A stretch of 64,000 bases of DNA from Streptomyces luteogriseus (GCF_014205055.1 NZ_JACHMS010000001.1:558001-622000); one strand, 5' to 3'; numbered from the stretch's first letter, positions 38,940 to 48,780 are shown. Numbers and translations are program-made. Notes: generated from the sequence alone by a model not told the origin.

Positions 38940-39743
38940 CTATGGCCTCACGCCGGTCACCACGTGGGCGTACAGCTCCTCCGACACGGCCAGCCGTGTC
39001 TCCAGGCCATGGCGTTCGAGGGCGGCCACCGCGGTCGGGGCCTGGTGCCGGCTCGTCTCCATCAGGACGCTGCCGCCGGGGGCGAGCCAGCGGGGCGCCT
39101 CGGCCGCGACCCGGCGCAGGACGTCGAGGCCGTCCGTGCCGCCGTCGAGCGCGACGAGCGGCTCGTGGTCCCTGGCCTCCTGCGGCAGCAGGCCGATCTC
39201 GTCGCTCGGCACGTAGGGCACGTTGGCCGCGAGGATGCCGACGCGGCCGCGCAGCGCGGGGGGCAGCGCCTCGAACAGATCGCCCTGGTGTGCCTGACCG
39301 CCGACGGCGGCGATGTTGCCGCGGGCGCACCGCACGGCGACGGGATCGATGTCGGCGGCGTGCAGTTCGACGGGGCCGAGCGCGGCGGCCAGCGCCGCTC
39401 CCACGGCGCCCGAACCGCAGCACAGGTCCACGACGGCCCCGGTCCCGGGCGCCCGCTCGAGGGCCTGTTCCACCAGGAACTCGGTGCGCCGGCGGGGCAC
39501 GAAGACGCCCGGCGCGACGGCGATGCGCAGGCCCCGGAACTCGGCCCAGCCGACGACGTGTTCGAGAGGCAGGCCGGCGACGCGGCGCTCGACCATGGCG
39601 GCGGTCTCGGCCGGGGTGCGCGCGGTGGCGAGGATCAACTCGGCCTCGTCCTCGGCGAAGACGCATCCCGCGGTGCGCAGGGCGGCGACGACGGAGTCAC
39701 GGGAGGACGGTGTGGAAGGGGGGACGGCGGACACAGACGGCAT
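38940..39743 (-). CDS. PrmC/HemK-like protein-glutamine N5-methyltransferase
   Basis: A 267-residue SAM-dependent methyltransferase. SAM-binding motif I is VVDLCCGSGAVGAALAAALG and the catalytic motif reads NVPYVPSDEI in place of the usual NPPY. A helical N-terminal domain (about 1-80) with LPLEHVVGWAEFRG and the VFVPRRRTEFLVEQAL link are as in PrmC, which methylates release factors. The Val in NVPY marks the putative PrmC-like group of actinobacteria that exists in addition to true PrmC. It converges on the phosphatase gene with a 12-bp gap. Confidence 0.85.
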   Translation of the reverse strand: MPSVSAVPPSTPSSRDSVVAALRTAGCVFAEDEAELILATARTPAETAAMVERRVAGLPLEHVVGWAEFRGLRIAVAPGVFVPRRRTEFLVEQALERAPGTGAVVDLCCGSGAVGAALAAALGPVELHAADIDPVAVRCARGNIAAVGGQAHQGDLFEALPPALRGRVGILAANVPYVPSDEIGLLPQEARDHEPLVALDGGTDGLDVLRRVAAEAPRWLAPGGSVLMETSRHQAPTAVAALERHGLETRLAVSEELYAHVVTGVRP

Positions 39744-40015
39744 GGAAGCCCAGAGCCTTTCGGGAACCGAAGGGCGCTCCGGCGATCGCCTACGACCGGC
39801 GATCCGCGCGACGTCGAGAGGAGAGCACCCGAACTGACACAGCGGTAATGGGTCTCACCTCCTCGGCTTCCGGTGACCGGGCCCCTGCCCGGCCGGACGA
39901 CAACCCTACCCCGACGGGTCGGCCGACGGGCACGGCGACGGTGACACCGTCCGGGCGGGTGGTTGGGGCATGCAACCATGGAGGGAGAGAGCAGCACCGT
40001 GGTGAGGGAGGTCCC
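39744..40015. promoter_or_regulatory. Divergent promoter region with GGTTG-N7-CAACC repeat
   Basis: The gap separates the PrmC-like gene (leftward) from the MarR gene (rightward). The inverted repeat GGTTG (39961-39965)/CAACC (39973-39977) lies 39 bp before the MarR start, a good place for autoregulation. It contains ATGCAAC, the same half-site as in the palindrome at 35744. Confidence 0.45.
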
Positions 40016-40453
40016 GTGCACACCGCCGACGCCGTCGAGACCATCCAGCGGGAGATGACGGTCTTCGCCCGTCGCGCCCGGGCCGCCGCGGGCCGGATGC
40101 ACCCCGAGCTGTCGCTGGTGTCGTACACGCTGCTCGGGCATCTGGAGGAGGTCGGCGGCTGCCGCGCCACCGACCTGGCCACCCACTACGCCCTGGACAA
40201 GTCCACCGTCAGCCGCCAGGTGGCCGCCCTGGAGCGCGCCGGCCTCATCGAGCGACGCCCCGACACCACGGACCAGCGCGTCCAGGTGCTGCACCTGACG
40301 CGGGCCGGGCGGCACATCCTGGCCCAGGTCACCGAGAGCCGGCGGGCGGCCTTCCGGGAGCGCCTCGCCGACTGGCCGGCGGAGGACCTGAGCCGGTTCG
40401 CCGAGTACCTCGTGCGCTACAACGCCTGGCGCGGCCCCGGCCGGGAGGAGTAG
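40016..40453 (+). CDS. MarR-family transcriptional regulator
   Basis: A 145-residue winged-helix repressor. LSLVSYTLLGHLEEVGG, LATHYALDKSTVSRQVAALE (recognition helix) and GLIERRPDTTDQRVQVLHLT (wing) are the MarR signature. No redox-sensing cysteine is conspicuous in the N-terminal region. GTG 40016 follows GAGGGAGG. The molybdoenzyme gene begins 85 bp downstream on the same strand and is its likely target or operon partner. Confidence 0.9.
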   Translation: MHTADAVETIQREMTVFARRARAAAGRMHPELSLVSYTLLGHLEEVGGCRATDLATHYALDKSTVSRQVAALERAGLIERRPDTTDQRVQVLHLTRAGRHILAQVTESRRAAFRERLADWPAEDLSRFAEYLVRYNAWRGPGREE

Positions 40454-40538
40454 GCCGCACTCCCCGTACGGTTGAATAGGCAATCACTGATCACCCGGCC
40501 CGGCGGGCACCGTCGGACCGGCCCGGAGGCACCACCGC

Positions 40539-41136
<598 letters not shown>

Positions 41137-41144
<8 letters not shown>

Positions 41145-41907
41145 GACCGCACTGACACAGGCCTTCGTGCCTCCGACACGGTTCGCCGTGCCCGGGCGCA
41201 TCGCCGTGAACGAGCAGGCCGCCTCCGAGTGGCAGACCGCCACGGTCACCGAGATCCGCCGCGAGACTCCCCGCGCCGCCACCTTCCGGCTCGCAGTGCC
41301 CGGCTGGCCGGGCCACCTGCCCGGCCAGCACCTGATGGTGCGGCTGACCGCCGAGGACGGCTACGCGGCCCAGCGGCACTACTCGATCGCGTCCGCGCCC
41401 GACGACTCCGGCCATGTCGAGCTGACCCTGGACCACGTCGAGGGCGGCGAGGTCTCGGGCTGGTTCCACACCGTCGCCCGGCCCGGCGACCGGGTCGAGG
41501 TGCGGGGCCCGGTGAGCGGCTTCTTCGCCTGGCCGGGCGACCGGCCCGCGCTGCTCGTCGGCGCCGGTTCCGGAGTCGTACCGCTGATGTCGATGATCCG
41601 GCACCACCGGGCTCGGAACCTGGCCGTGCCGCTGCGGCTGGTGGTGTCCGCGCGCAGCCCCCAGGAGCTCATCTACGCGCGGGAGTTGGGCGCGGAGACG
41701 ACGCCTGTCTTCACACGGAGCGCGCCTGCGGGGGCGACGGTCGGACGTATGGCGGCCGCACATGTGGCGCCGCTCCTGGCCGAGCAGCCCTCGGGTGGGT
41801 GGGAGGCCTATGTGTGCGGTTCCAACTCCTTCGCCGAGCACGCCTCCAGGCTGCTCGTGACGGCCGGTCAGCCGGTGCACCGGATCCGCATCGAACGTTT
41901 CGGCTGA
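41137..41907 (+). CDS. FAD/NAD(P)H ferredoxin reductase-like protein, partner of the molybdoenzyme
   Basis: A 256-residue ferredoxin-NADP+ reductase-fold protein. RHYSIASAPD (80-89) is the FAD motif, LLVGAGSGVVPLMSMIRHHR the nucleotide-binding start and YVCGSNSFAEH the C-terminal NAD motif. No 2Fe-2S domain is attached. GTG 41137 overlaps the molybdoenzyme stop, so the two proteins are made together; the reductase would move electrons from NAD(P)H to the molybdenum cofactor, directly or through a carrier. Confidence 0.9.
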
Positions 41908-41994
41908 CCCCGGTTTCGTCGCGGTCGCCCCGGGCACCCAGCCGCGGGGCGGGCTCCTGCCGTGCATACGACCCTGGAGCGATCGATGTGCGCC

Positions 41995-42012
41995 GGAGGG
42001 GGTACCCCCTCC
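41995..42012. promoter_or_regulatory. Perfect palindrome GGAGGGGGTACCCCCTCC
   Basis: An 18-bp perfect palindrome 88 bp after the reductase stop and 99 bp before the Rv1733c-type gene. With no loop it is a poor terminator hairpin and a better candidate operator. Regulator unknown. Confidence 0.5.
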
Positions 42013-42110
42013 AGGGAGGCACTCGCACGCGTGGCGTGATGCGGAGGGAGCGGTGGCGCACCGCACGGCCGGTCCGGCCCTCCGGCCGCGGTGACGGCGA
42101 GGAGGTGGAC

Positions 42111-42692
42111 ATGCGTACCCGGGTGCGTGGCTGGCGTTGGCGGCGCAGTCCGCTGCGACGCCGGTCGGATGTCGTCGAAGCGTGGACGGTGCTGGTGGTC
42201 GCCGTCCTCGTCCTCGTGGGGGCGCCGCTGGCCGGGGCGGCCGCCGCCTGGTGGGCCCATGACGAGGCACGGTCGGTCTCCGCGGAGCAGCGGGCCGAGC
42301 GGCATCGCGTCCGGGCGGAGGTGGTCGCCACCACCGACTCGTTGCCGTCGGTGCAGGCCGGCGGGCAGCGCGCGTACCGGGCGACGGTGCACTGGACCGA
42401 GCCGGGCGGCGCCACGCGCACCACGACGACGCGGGTCCCCGCGGACACCCGCCGGGGTGAGGTCGTGGACGTCTGGTTGGACGACCAGGGACGGAGTGTG
42501 CTGCCGCCCGTGGACGGGTCGGCGGTCTGGCAGCACACCCTCGCCATCGGGACCTGCGCCACGGGCGGTGCGGTGCTCGTGGTGCTCTTCGGCCACTCCT
42601 TGGTACGCCGGGTGGCACTGCGGCGCCGGATGGCGGAGTGGGACCGGGCGTGGGCCCGTACCGAGCCGGAGTGGACGCACCGCCGCGCATGA
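42111..42692 (+). CDS. Rv1733c-family membrane protein (paralogue)
   Basis: A 193-residue protein with two membrane helices (about 24-48 and 145-168), an exterior domain of about 90 residues between them, and basic ends (WRWRRSPLRRRSDVVEAWTV; RRMAEWDRAWAR). Length, topology and the VVEAW, HWTEPGG and RRMAEW motifs match the paralogue at 13592-14173. ATG 42111 has GGAGGTGG three bases upstream. Function unknown. Confidence 0.78.
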   Translation: MRTRVRGWRWRRSPLRRRSDVVEAWTVLVVAVLVLVGAPLAGAAAAWWAHDEARSVSAEQRAERHRVRAEVVATTDSLPSVQAGGQRAYRATVHWTEPGGATRTTTTRVPADTRRGEVVDVWLDDQGRSVLPPVDGSAVWQHTLAIGTCATGGAVLVVLFGHSLVRRVALRRRMAEWDRAWARTEPEWTHRRA

Positions 42693-42695
42693 GGT

Positions 42696-42713
42696 CCGGG
42701 GCCGGTGCCCCGG
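42696..42713 (+). terminator. Short hairpin after the Rv1733c-type gene
   Basis: CCGGGGC (42696-42702) pairs with GCCCCGG (42707-42713) over 7 bp with a 4-base loop, 3 bases after the stop. A modest terminator candidate. Confidence 0.5.
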
Positions 42714-42931
42714 GGACGGCGCAGACCGGTGAACGCCAGGTGACCCGACCACCTGCGCCCTCCGCCCTCCTCCGTGATCACCCTTCCACGGCTGTGACCA
42801 GCACTTCGCCCGCCCCGAGGGGCAGCGGACCGGAGGCAGAGCCGAACAGGACCTGGCCAGTCCTCCGACCACCCACGTAGTGTGATCATCCGCTTTCCCC
42901 CGTAGCTGCTCCTGACCCAAGGCGGTCCTGC

Positions 42932-43900
42932 ATGGCCCTGTTCGACCTTCCTCTCGACGAACTCCGCGAATACCGCAGCGCGGCCACAGAGCCCGACGAC
43001 TTCGACGCCTTCTGGTCCGAGACTCTGCAGGAGGCCCGTCGGCACGATCTGGACGCCCGCTTCGAACCGGTCGACACGGGCCTGACCACCGTCCAGGTGT
43101 TCGACGTGACGTACGCCGGCTTCGGCGGGCATCCGGTCAAGGGCTGGCTGACCCTCCCGGCCGGGGCCGAGGGCCCGCTGCCGCTGGTCGTGGAGTTCAT
43201 CGGCTACGGCGGCGGGCGCGGACTGCCCCACGAACACCTGCTGTGGGCGTCCTCGGGCCGGGCGCACTTCGTGATGGACACCCGCGGACAGGGCTGCGCC
43301 TGGGGCGGAGGCGGCGGCACCGCGGACCCGGTGGGCGGGGCGCCCGCGTACCCCGGTTTCATGACCCGCGGCATCGACGCCCCGGAGAACTACTACTACC
43401 GCCGGGTCTACACGGACGCGGTGCGTGCCGTCGAGGCGGCCCGCTCGCACCCCCTCACCGACCCGGCGCGCACGGTGGCCGTCGGTTCCAGCCAGGGCGG
43501 CGGCATCACCATCGCGGTGGGCGGACTGGTTCCGGACCTGGCGGGCATCGCGCCGGACGTGCCGTTCCTGTGCGACTTCCCGCGCGCGGCGACGATCACC
43601 GACCGGCACCCGTACCGCGAGATCGGCCTCTACCTCAAGACGCACCGCGGCCGCACCGAGGACGCCCTGCGCACGGTGTCCTACTTCGACGGCGTCCACT
43701 TCGCCGCCCGTGGGCGCGCCCCCGCGCTCTTCTCGGCCGCCCTGGAGGACCAGACCTGCCCGCCGTCGACCGTCTTCGCGGCCTTCAACGCCTGGGACCA
43801 CGAGGACAAGTCGATCGAGGTCTACGACTTCAACGACCACGAGGGCGGCGGCCCCTTCCAGCAGGCGGCCAAGCTGCGCTGGATGCGCTCGTACATCTGA
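42932..43900 (+). CDS. Acetyl xylan esterase/cephalosporin C deacetylase-family hydrolase
   Basis: A 322-residue cytosolic alpha/beta hydrolase of carbohydrate esterase family 7. It opens FDLPLDELREYRSAATEPDD and carries GYGGGRGLPHEHLLWASSG, MDTRGQG and the nucleophile VGSSQGG with Ser187. The aspartate and histidine are probably in LEDQTCPPSTVFAAFNAWDH and YDFNDHEGGG. CE7 enzymes remove acetyl groups from xylo-oligosaccharides, and some act on cephalosporin C. No signal peptide, so it acts on imported or internal substrates. Confidence 0.92.
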   Translation: MALFDLPLDELREYRSAATEPDDFDAFWSETLQEARRHDLDARFEPVDTGLTTVQVFDVTYAGFGGHPVKGWLTLPAGAEGPLPLVVEFIGYGGGRGLPHEHLLWASSGRAHFVMDTRGQGCAWGGGGGTADPVGGAPAYPGFMTRGIDAPENYYYRRVYTDAVRAVEAARSHPLTDPARTVAVGSSQGGGITIAVGGLVPDLAGIAPDVPFLCDFPRAATITDRHPYREIGLYLKTHRGRTEDALRTVSYFDGVHFAARGRAPALFSAALEDQTCPPSTVFAAFNAWDHEDKSIEVYDFNDHEGGGPFQQAAKLRWMRSYI

Positions 43901-44012
43901 TCCGGCCGTTCACACCCGGCGGGCTTCCTCCCGGTCCGACCAGTCGGTACGTTCATCGCGCCCGGACCGCGGCACAGCGGCCCGGGCCGAAGACCGTCGG
44001 CGGAGGGGGCTC

Positions 44013-45179
44013 ATGTCCGGAAACGAGACACAGGTGCACGGTCACTGCGATCCGCGGTTCACCGCGGTACGCAAGGCGTTCGAGGAGAACTTCAGGGAGC
44101 GGGGCGAGCTGGGCGCCGCGGTGGCCGTCACCGTCGGCGGCGAGACCGTGGTGGATCTGTGGGGCGGCTGGGCGGACGCGGCGCGCTCGCGGCCCTGGGA
44201 GCGGGACACGCTGGTCAACGTGTGGTCCACGACCAAGGGGCCGGTGGCGCTGTGCGCGCACATCCTCGCCGACCGGGGGCTGCTGGACCTGGACGCGCCG
44301 GTGGCCGCGTACTGGCCAGAGTTCGCCGCGGCGGGCAAGGAGAAGGTCCTCGTACGGCATCTGCTGTCCCACCGCGCCGGTCTGGCCGGCCTGCGGGAGC
44401 CGCACTCGCTGGAGCAGCTCTTCGACTGGGAGCTGACCACGCAGCGGCTCGCCGCGACCGAGCCCTGGTGGGAACCGGGCACCCGGTCCGGCTACCACGC
44501 GCTGACCTACGGCCATCTGGTCGGCGAGGTCGTACGGCGGGTCTCGGGGCTGCGGCCGGGGGCCTTCCTGGCGCGGGAGGTGACCGGGCCGCTCGGCATC
44601 GACTTCCACATCGGCCTGCCGGAGCGGGACTACGGCAGGGCGGCCGAGCTGGTCCAGCCGGCGGTCACGGCGAGCAGCGAACAGGCTGCTGTCTTCGCCC
44701 GGTTGGCGCCCGCGGCCATCGCCGCGCTGACGAACCCGGCGGTGTCCGCCGCCGGGGCCTGCACTCCCGGGTGGCGGGCCGCCGAGATTCCCGCGGCGAA
44801 CGGGCACGGCACCGCGCGTGCGGTCGCCGCCCTGTACGGCGTCTTCGCGGGGCGCGGGGCGTACGGGGGGCATCGCGTGCTGTCCCCCGAGGCGGCCGAG
44901 CGGGTGCGCGAGGGGCAGGGCGGCTGCCGGGATCTGGTGCTCGGCGCAGGGTTCGAGCACGAGACCGAGGTGGGGCTCGGGCTGTGGCTCAGCGGCCCCG
45001 ACGGCTCGTACGGGCCCAACCCGCGCGCTTTCGGACACGACGGCTTCGGCGGCTCCTGCGGGCTCGCCGACCCGGAGGCGGGGGTGTCCCTGGGCTATGT
45101 GATGAACCGGATGGGGCCTCACATCGCCAACGACCCGCGGAACACGACCCTGGTCGACGCCCTGTACGGCGCACTGTGA
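44013..45179 (+). CDS. Serine hydrolase of the beta-lactamase/EstB family
   Basis: A 388-residue class C beta-lactamase-fold hydrolase. The catalytic SxxK is S72-T-T-K75 in NVWSTTKGPVAL, and SGYHALTYGHLVGEVVRRVS carries the YxxL-type second motif. EstB-like esterases hydrolyse short-chain esters and usually not beta-lactams. No signal peptide is seen, so it is cytosolic. ATG 44013 follows CGGAGGG. The gene follows the CE7 esterase by 112 bp on the same strand. Confidence 0.9.
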   Translation: MSGNETQVHGHCDPRFTAVRKAFEENFRERGELGAAVAVTVGGETVVDLWGGWADAARSRPWERDTLVNVWSTTKGPVALCAHILADRGLLDLDAPVAAYWPEFAAAGKEKVLVRHLLSHRAGLAGLREPHSLEQLFDWELTTQRLAATEPWWEPGTRSGYHALTYGHLVGEVVRRVSGLRPGAFLAREVTGPLGIDFHIGLPERDYGRAAELVQPAVTASSEQAAVFARLAPAAIAALTNPAVSAAGACTPGWRAAEIPAANGHGTARAVAALYGVFAGRGAYGGHRVLSPEAAERVREGQGGCRDLVLGAGFEHETEVGLGLWLSGPDGSYGPNPRAFGHDGFGGSCGLADPEAGVSLGYVMNRMGPHIANDPRNTTLVDALYGAL

Positions 45180-45233
45180 GGGCGGGCGCGGGCGGGCCGG
45201 TTTCGGCCGAACCGCCCGGCCGCCCTTCCCAGC

Positions 45234-45245
45234 TGGTTTAGACCA
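45234..45245. promoter_or_regulatory. DasR-like operator TGGTTTAGACCA
   Basis: A 12-bp near-palindrome (one mismatched central pair) 64 bp before the GntR start. It matches the TGGTCTAGACCA core recognised by HutC/DasR-type GntR proteins and is probably the autoregulatory site of the downstream gene. Confidence 0.6.
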
Positions 45246-45309
45246 ATGCTAGATCTGGTGGCGCACCGAGCCCGAACGGCTACCGAACGTCACCCACTGG
45301 AGGGGCGGC

Positions 45310-46119
45310 ATGGCCCGCACCACCCCGCACGACCCCCCGCCGGCCGACGGAGAGCCCCTGTACCGCCGGATCGCGACGGAGTTGCTCGGCGAGCTGCGCG
45401 ACGGCACCATCCCGCCCGGTGAACGCCTGCCGAGCGAAAGGCGACTGGCCGGTCACCTGGGGGTCAGCCGGGAGACCGTACGGCAGTCGCTGGAGCTGCT
45501 TCGCCGCGACGGCCTGGTCACCACCGACCGGCGCGGCAGCCACGCCACCCTGCCCGGCCTTCCGGTCGAGACCCCGGCGTCGCTCGCCTTCCCGGTCGGC
45601 GCCGGGTCCGCGGCCCCGGGCAGTGTCGCCCGCGCCACCGTCACCTGGGAGGCTCCCCCGCCGCACCACGCCGACGCCCTGGGGCTGGCCCCCGGCCGCC
45701 CGACCCTGATCCACCGCTACCGCTACGCGACCGCCGACGGACAGGGCCGGCGGACCGCGGTGACATCGTTCTCCGCCGTGGCACTGGCGGAGGTGGAGGA
45801 GCTGGCACGCTACCGCGACCGCGCCGACGGCACCGCCGCCGCGCAGCTGCGCCGGGCCTACGACTGGATGCGCCGGGCCGGGCTGACCCTGCACCACCGT
45901 GACACCATCACGCGACCCGCGAGCGCCCCGTCGGTACGGGTCACCCGGCAGGTGCACGACCAGTACGCCCGCCCGCTGGAGATCACCGATCTCGTGGTGG
46001 ACACCCAACAGGACGCGCTGGTCTACGAGTTCACTCTGCCGGGCCGCGCCGCGGCAACCGCGGCCGACCGTGGCCCATCACCCGTTCGGCGGGCTGCCGA
46101 CGCGGGTTCCCGGAGATGA
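45310..46119 (+). CDS. GntR-family (HutC/UTRA) transcriptional regulator
   Basis: A 269-residue regulator. The N-terminal winged helix (about 10-85) has [40 protein letters not shown] and [10 protein letters not shown]; the C-terminal UTRA ligand domain (about 95-245) has [18 protein letters not shown] and [18 protein letters not shown]. HutC-subfamily members sense sugar phosphates, histidine derivatives or other small molecules. ATG 45310 follows GGAGGGG. It lies 55 bp upstream of a hydrolase gene it may control. Confidence 0.9.
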   Translation: MARTTPHDPPPADGEPLYRRIATELLGELRDGTIPPGERLPSERRLAGHLGVSRETVRQSLELLRRDGLVTTDRRGSHATLPGLPVETPASLAFPVGAGSAAPGSVARATVTWEAPPPHHADALGLAPGRPTLIHRYRYATADGQGRRTAVTSFSAVALAEVEELARYRDRADGTAAAQLRRAYDWMRRAGLTLHHRDTITRPASAPSVRVTRQVHDQYARPLEITDLVVDTQQDALVYEFTLPGRAAATAADRGPSPVRRAADAGSRR

Positions 46120-46174
46120 CGGAGATCATCGAGACACGGCACGGCTCCCCCAGGCGACCCCCGAGAGGATCCCC

Positions 46175-46996
46175 ATGACCACCTTCACGACCTCCGACGG
46201 AACCGAGCTCTACTACAAGGACTGGGGCACGGGGCAGCCCGTGGTCTTCAGCCACGGCTGGCCCCTCAACGCGGACGCGTGGGACGGGCAGGCCCGGCTG
46301 GTCGCCGAGCACGGCTTCCGGGCGATCGCGCACGACCGCCGCGGACACGGCCGCTCGGACCAGCCGTGGCAAGGCAACCACATGGACCGGTACGCCGACG
46401 ACCTGGCCGAGCTGATCGAGGCACTGGACCTCACCGACGCGGTCCTGGTGGGCCATTCGACCGGCGGCGGCGAGGTGGCCCGCTACATCGGGCGGCACGG
46501 GACCGCGCGGGTGGCCAAGGTCGTGCTGCTCGGTGCGGTGCCGCCGCTGATGCTGCGGACGGAGGCCAACCCGGAGGGCACACCGAAGGACGCCTTCGAC
46601 GGGATCCGCGCCGGGGTCGCGGCGGACCGCTCGCAGTTCTACTGGGAGCTGAGCGAGGCCTTCTACGGCTTCAACCGGCCCGGCGCCGCCGTGTCGGAGG
46701 GCGTGCGGCGGGCGTTCTGGATGTGGAGCATGCAGGCCGGCCTGAAGGGCGCCTACGACTGTGTCGCGCAGTTCTCGGAGACCGACTTCACGGAGGACCT
46801 GCGGCGCATCGACGTGCCGACGCTCGTCGCACACGGGGACGACGACCAGATCGTGCCGATCGCCGCCTCGGCCCACCGCACCTCCCAGCTCGTCAAGGAC
46901 GCGACGCTGAAGGTGTATCCGGGCGCCCCGCACGGCCTGGTCGGCGACTTCGAGAAGGCGTTCAACGACGATCTGCTGAACTTCCTGCGCGGCTGA
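46175..46996 (+). CDS. Alpha/beta hydrolase, non-heme chloroperoxidase-like
   Basis: A 273-residue cytosolic hydrolase. It starts [20 protein letters not shown] with the oxyanion [12 protein letters not shown], nucleophile Ser95 in [15 protein letters not shown], an acid in [10 protein letters not shown] and the histidine in [10 protein letters not shown]. This is the cofactor-free haloperoxidase/perhydrolase group. Such enzymes make peracids as a side activity; the physiological substrate is generally unknown. ATG 46175 follows GAGAGGA. It lies downstream of the GntR gene. Confidence 0.92.
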   Translation: MTTFTTSDGTELYYKDWGTGQPVVFSHGWPLNADAWDGQARLVAEHGFRAIAHDRRGHGRSDQPWQGNHMDRYADDLAELIEALDLTDAVLVGHSTGGGEVARYIGRHGTARVAKVVLLGAVPPLMLRTEANPEGTPKDAFDGIRAGVAADRSQFYWELSEAFYGFNRPGAAVSEGVRRAFWMWSMQAGLKGAYDCVAQFSETDFTEDLRRIDVPTLVAHGDDDQIVPIAASAHRTSQLVKDATLKVYPGAPHGLVGDFEKAFNDDLLNFLRG

Positions 46997-47018
46997 CGAG
47001 CACCCTCGGCACCAGGGC

Positions 47019-47744
47019 CTAACCCGGCAGCCGGGCCATGACGAGCCGCACCCGGGGGCCGCCGTCCGGCCGCCGCCCGAACTCCGGGAGCGGCTGGAGC
47101 TCCACCCCGAAACCGGCTTCCGCGAGTTCGCGCTGTACGTCCCCGAGACGGAACGCGCGGTAGTACATGACGAACTCAGGCCGCCAGAGCGTGTTGCGCA
47201 CCCGCATCACGGTGTCGAAGCCGAGCAGCGTCCAGTAGCCGAGGGAGCCCGGGCGGGGCGGTGCGACCAGCGGGAACGCGAAACAGCCGCCTGGCCGCAG
47301 GACGGACCGGACCTGTGCGAACAGCCCGGGCAGTTCGCGGGGCAGGAAGTGACCGAAGGCCCCGAAGCTCACCACCAGGTCGAAGGCGGGGGCGAAGGGC
47401 AGGGCCCGGGCGTCGGCCCGGACCCAGGAGATCCGCGGGCCCCGCGTCCGCACGCGCTCCCGGGCGACGTCGAGCATGCCCGCGCTGAAGTCGACGCCGG
47501 TGACCCGCTCCCGGCAGACCCGCTCCAGTACCCCGACGCCCGCGCCGGTGCCGCAGCACAGGTCGAGCCCGGCGTCGAAGGGCCCCGTCCGCCGCAGCGC
47601 CGACCCGACGGCGTCGAGGACCGCGTCGGGTGTCCTGAAGGGCGTGTGGTCGAACTTCGGCGCGAGGAGGTCGTAGCCGCGTTCGACGGACGACAGCGCC
47701 TGGACGGCGAGTTCACGCAGGCTGGGACCTTCGGGGCTGAACAT
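47019..47744 (-). CDS. Class I SAM-dependent methyltransferase
   Basis: A 241-residue protein with SAM motif I DLCCGTGAGVGVLERVCRER, followed by VTGVDFSAGMLDVARERV and VRADARALPFAP. The C-terminal half includes SFGAFGHFLPRELPGLFAQV. Substrate unknown. The start lies 4 bases after the stop of the upstream PadR gene, so the two are co-translated. No clear ribosome site is visible, consistent with coupling. Confidence 0.87.
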   Translation of the reverse strand: MFSPEGPSLRELAVQALSSVERGYDLLAPKFDHTPFRTPDAVLDAVGSALRRTGPFDAGLDLCCGTGAGVGVLERVCRERVTGVDFSAGMLDVARERVRTRGPRISWVRADARALPFAPAFDLVVSFGAFGHFLPRELPGLFAQVRSVLRPGGCFAFPLVAPPRPGSLGYWTLLGFDTVMRVRNTLWRPEFVMYYRAFRLGDVQRELAEAGFGVELQPLPEFGRRPDGGPRVRLVMARLPG

Positions 47745-47748
47745 CGGC

Positions 47749-48312
47749 TCAGCCTAGGGGAGTCCGCTGCTTCAGGACGGTGAGTACGCGCTCGCACCAG
47801 CGGAGGTTCTCCTCCTCGAAGCCGATGCCTCCCATCAGGGTGAGGTACGGGCCGACGCGGTCGGTCTCCCGGAGGTACTCCTCCTCGCTGCGGCCGGCCA
47901 GGAGGCGCTCGCGCAGCCGCCGGTAGCGGGCGAGCTTGCCGCGGGCCCACGCCTCGCGTTCCTCGACCAGCGCACGGGTCGCGTCCGGGTCCACGCCGTC
48001 CATGGCCTGGATCTTGATGAGGAGTTCGTCGCGGATGGCGGTGGGCCGCCGGGGCGGCGTGTCGGCGAACGAGCGCAGGTCCTCGCGGCCCGCCTCGGTC
48101 AGCGTGAACATGCGCTTGTCGGGACGCCGCTCCTGGCGCACCACCCTGGCCTCGATCAGGCCGTCCTGCGCGAGGCGCTCCAGTTCGCGGTAGAGCTGCT
48201 GCGGGGTCGAGGCCCAGAAGTTGGCCAGCGACACGTCGAAGACCTTCGACAGCTCGTAGCCCGAGGCCTCGCCCTCCAGGAGCGCCGCGAGAACGGCGTA
48301 CTTGAGAGACAT
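47749..48312 (-). CDS. PadR-family transcriptional regulator
   Basis: A 187-residue PadR protein. SLKYAVLAALLEGEASGYEL with FWASTPQQLYRELERLAQDG is the winged helix; a helical C-terminal region with WARGKLARYRRLRERLL would dimerise. It is co-transcribed with the methyltransferase and divergent from a SnoaL-like gene. The divergent gap carries two TCAA/TTGA inverted repeats that could be its operators. Confidence 0.92.
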   Translation of the reverse strand: MSLKYAVLAALLEGEASGYELSKVFDVSLANFWASTPQQLYRELERLAQDGLIEARVVRQERRPDKRMFTLTEAGREDLRSFADTPPRRPTAIRDELLIKIQAMDGVDPDATRALVEEREAWARGKLARYRRLRERLLAGRSEEEYLRETDRVGPYLTLMGGIGFEEENLRWCERVLTVLKQRTPLG

Positions 48313-48324
48313 GTGGACACCGTA

Positions 48325-48367
48325 TCAACGGTTGACTAATCTACTCCACACCTATTCAACAAATTGA
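48325..48367. promoter_or_regulatory. Two inverted repeats, probable PadR operators
   Basis: TCAACGGTTGA (48325-48335) is a perfect 5-base-arm palindrome and TCAACAAATTGA (48356-48367) an interrupted one; both have TCAA/TTGA arms and their starts are 31 bp apart, close to three helical turns. They fill the 69-bp divergent gap between padR and the SnoaL-like gene. Confidence 0.6.
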
Positions 48368-48381
48368 CCAAGGCGGTTTCG

Positions 48382-48780
48382 ATGCGTGCATTCCGTGAGG
48401 CGGTCGAGAAGCTCGACCTCGACGCCGCCGTGGCGCTGCTGGCGCCGGACGTCGTCTTCACCAGCCCGGTCGTGTTCAAGCCGTACGCCGGGAAGGCGAT
48501 CACCGCGGCGATCCTGCGCGCCGTCTCCGAGGTCTTCCAGGACTTCCGCTACGTGCGCGAGATCAACGACGTGAACGGCCGCGACCACGCCCTGGTCTTC
48601 ACCGCGCGCATGGGCGACCGGGAGATCAACGGCTGCGACTTCATCCATCTCGACGAGCACGGTCTCATCGACGAATTCACGGTGATGGTGCGCCCGTTGT
48701 CGGGGGCCCAGGCCCTCGCGGCGGCCATGGGCGCGCAGTTCGAGCGGATCGCCGAGGAGGCGCGCACCCACTCGAACTGA
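48382..48780 (+). CDS. SnoaL/NTF2-like protein
   Basis: A 132-residue small alpha/beta cone-fold protein. AFREAVEKLDLDAAVALLAP, VVFTSPVVFKPYAGK and CDFIHLDEHGLIDEFTVMVR fit SnoaL-like/NTF2 members, which may be cyclases, isomerases or ligand-binding proteins. No family-specific catalytic residue can be assigned. ATG 48382 is used, but an in-frame TTG at 48364 inside the operator is also possible. It is divergent from PadR and probably controlled by it. Confidence 0.85.
   Translation: MRAFREAVEKLDLDAAVALLAPDVVFTSPVVFKPYAGKAITAAILRAVSEVFQDFRYVREINDVNGRDHALVFTARMGDREINGCDFIHLDEHGLIDEFTVMVRPLSGAQALAAAMGAQFERIAEEARTHSN

Noticed and set aside
37943..40015. Long plus-strand frame running into the MarR gene
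   Set aside because: Only the final 145 codons from GTG 40016 match a family; the rest is an out-of-frame reading of the PP2C gene and arginine/proline-rich antisense.
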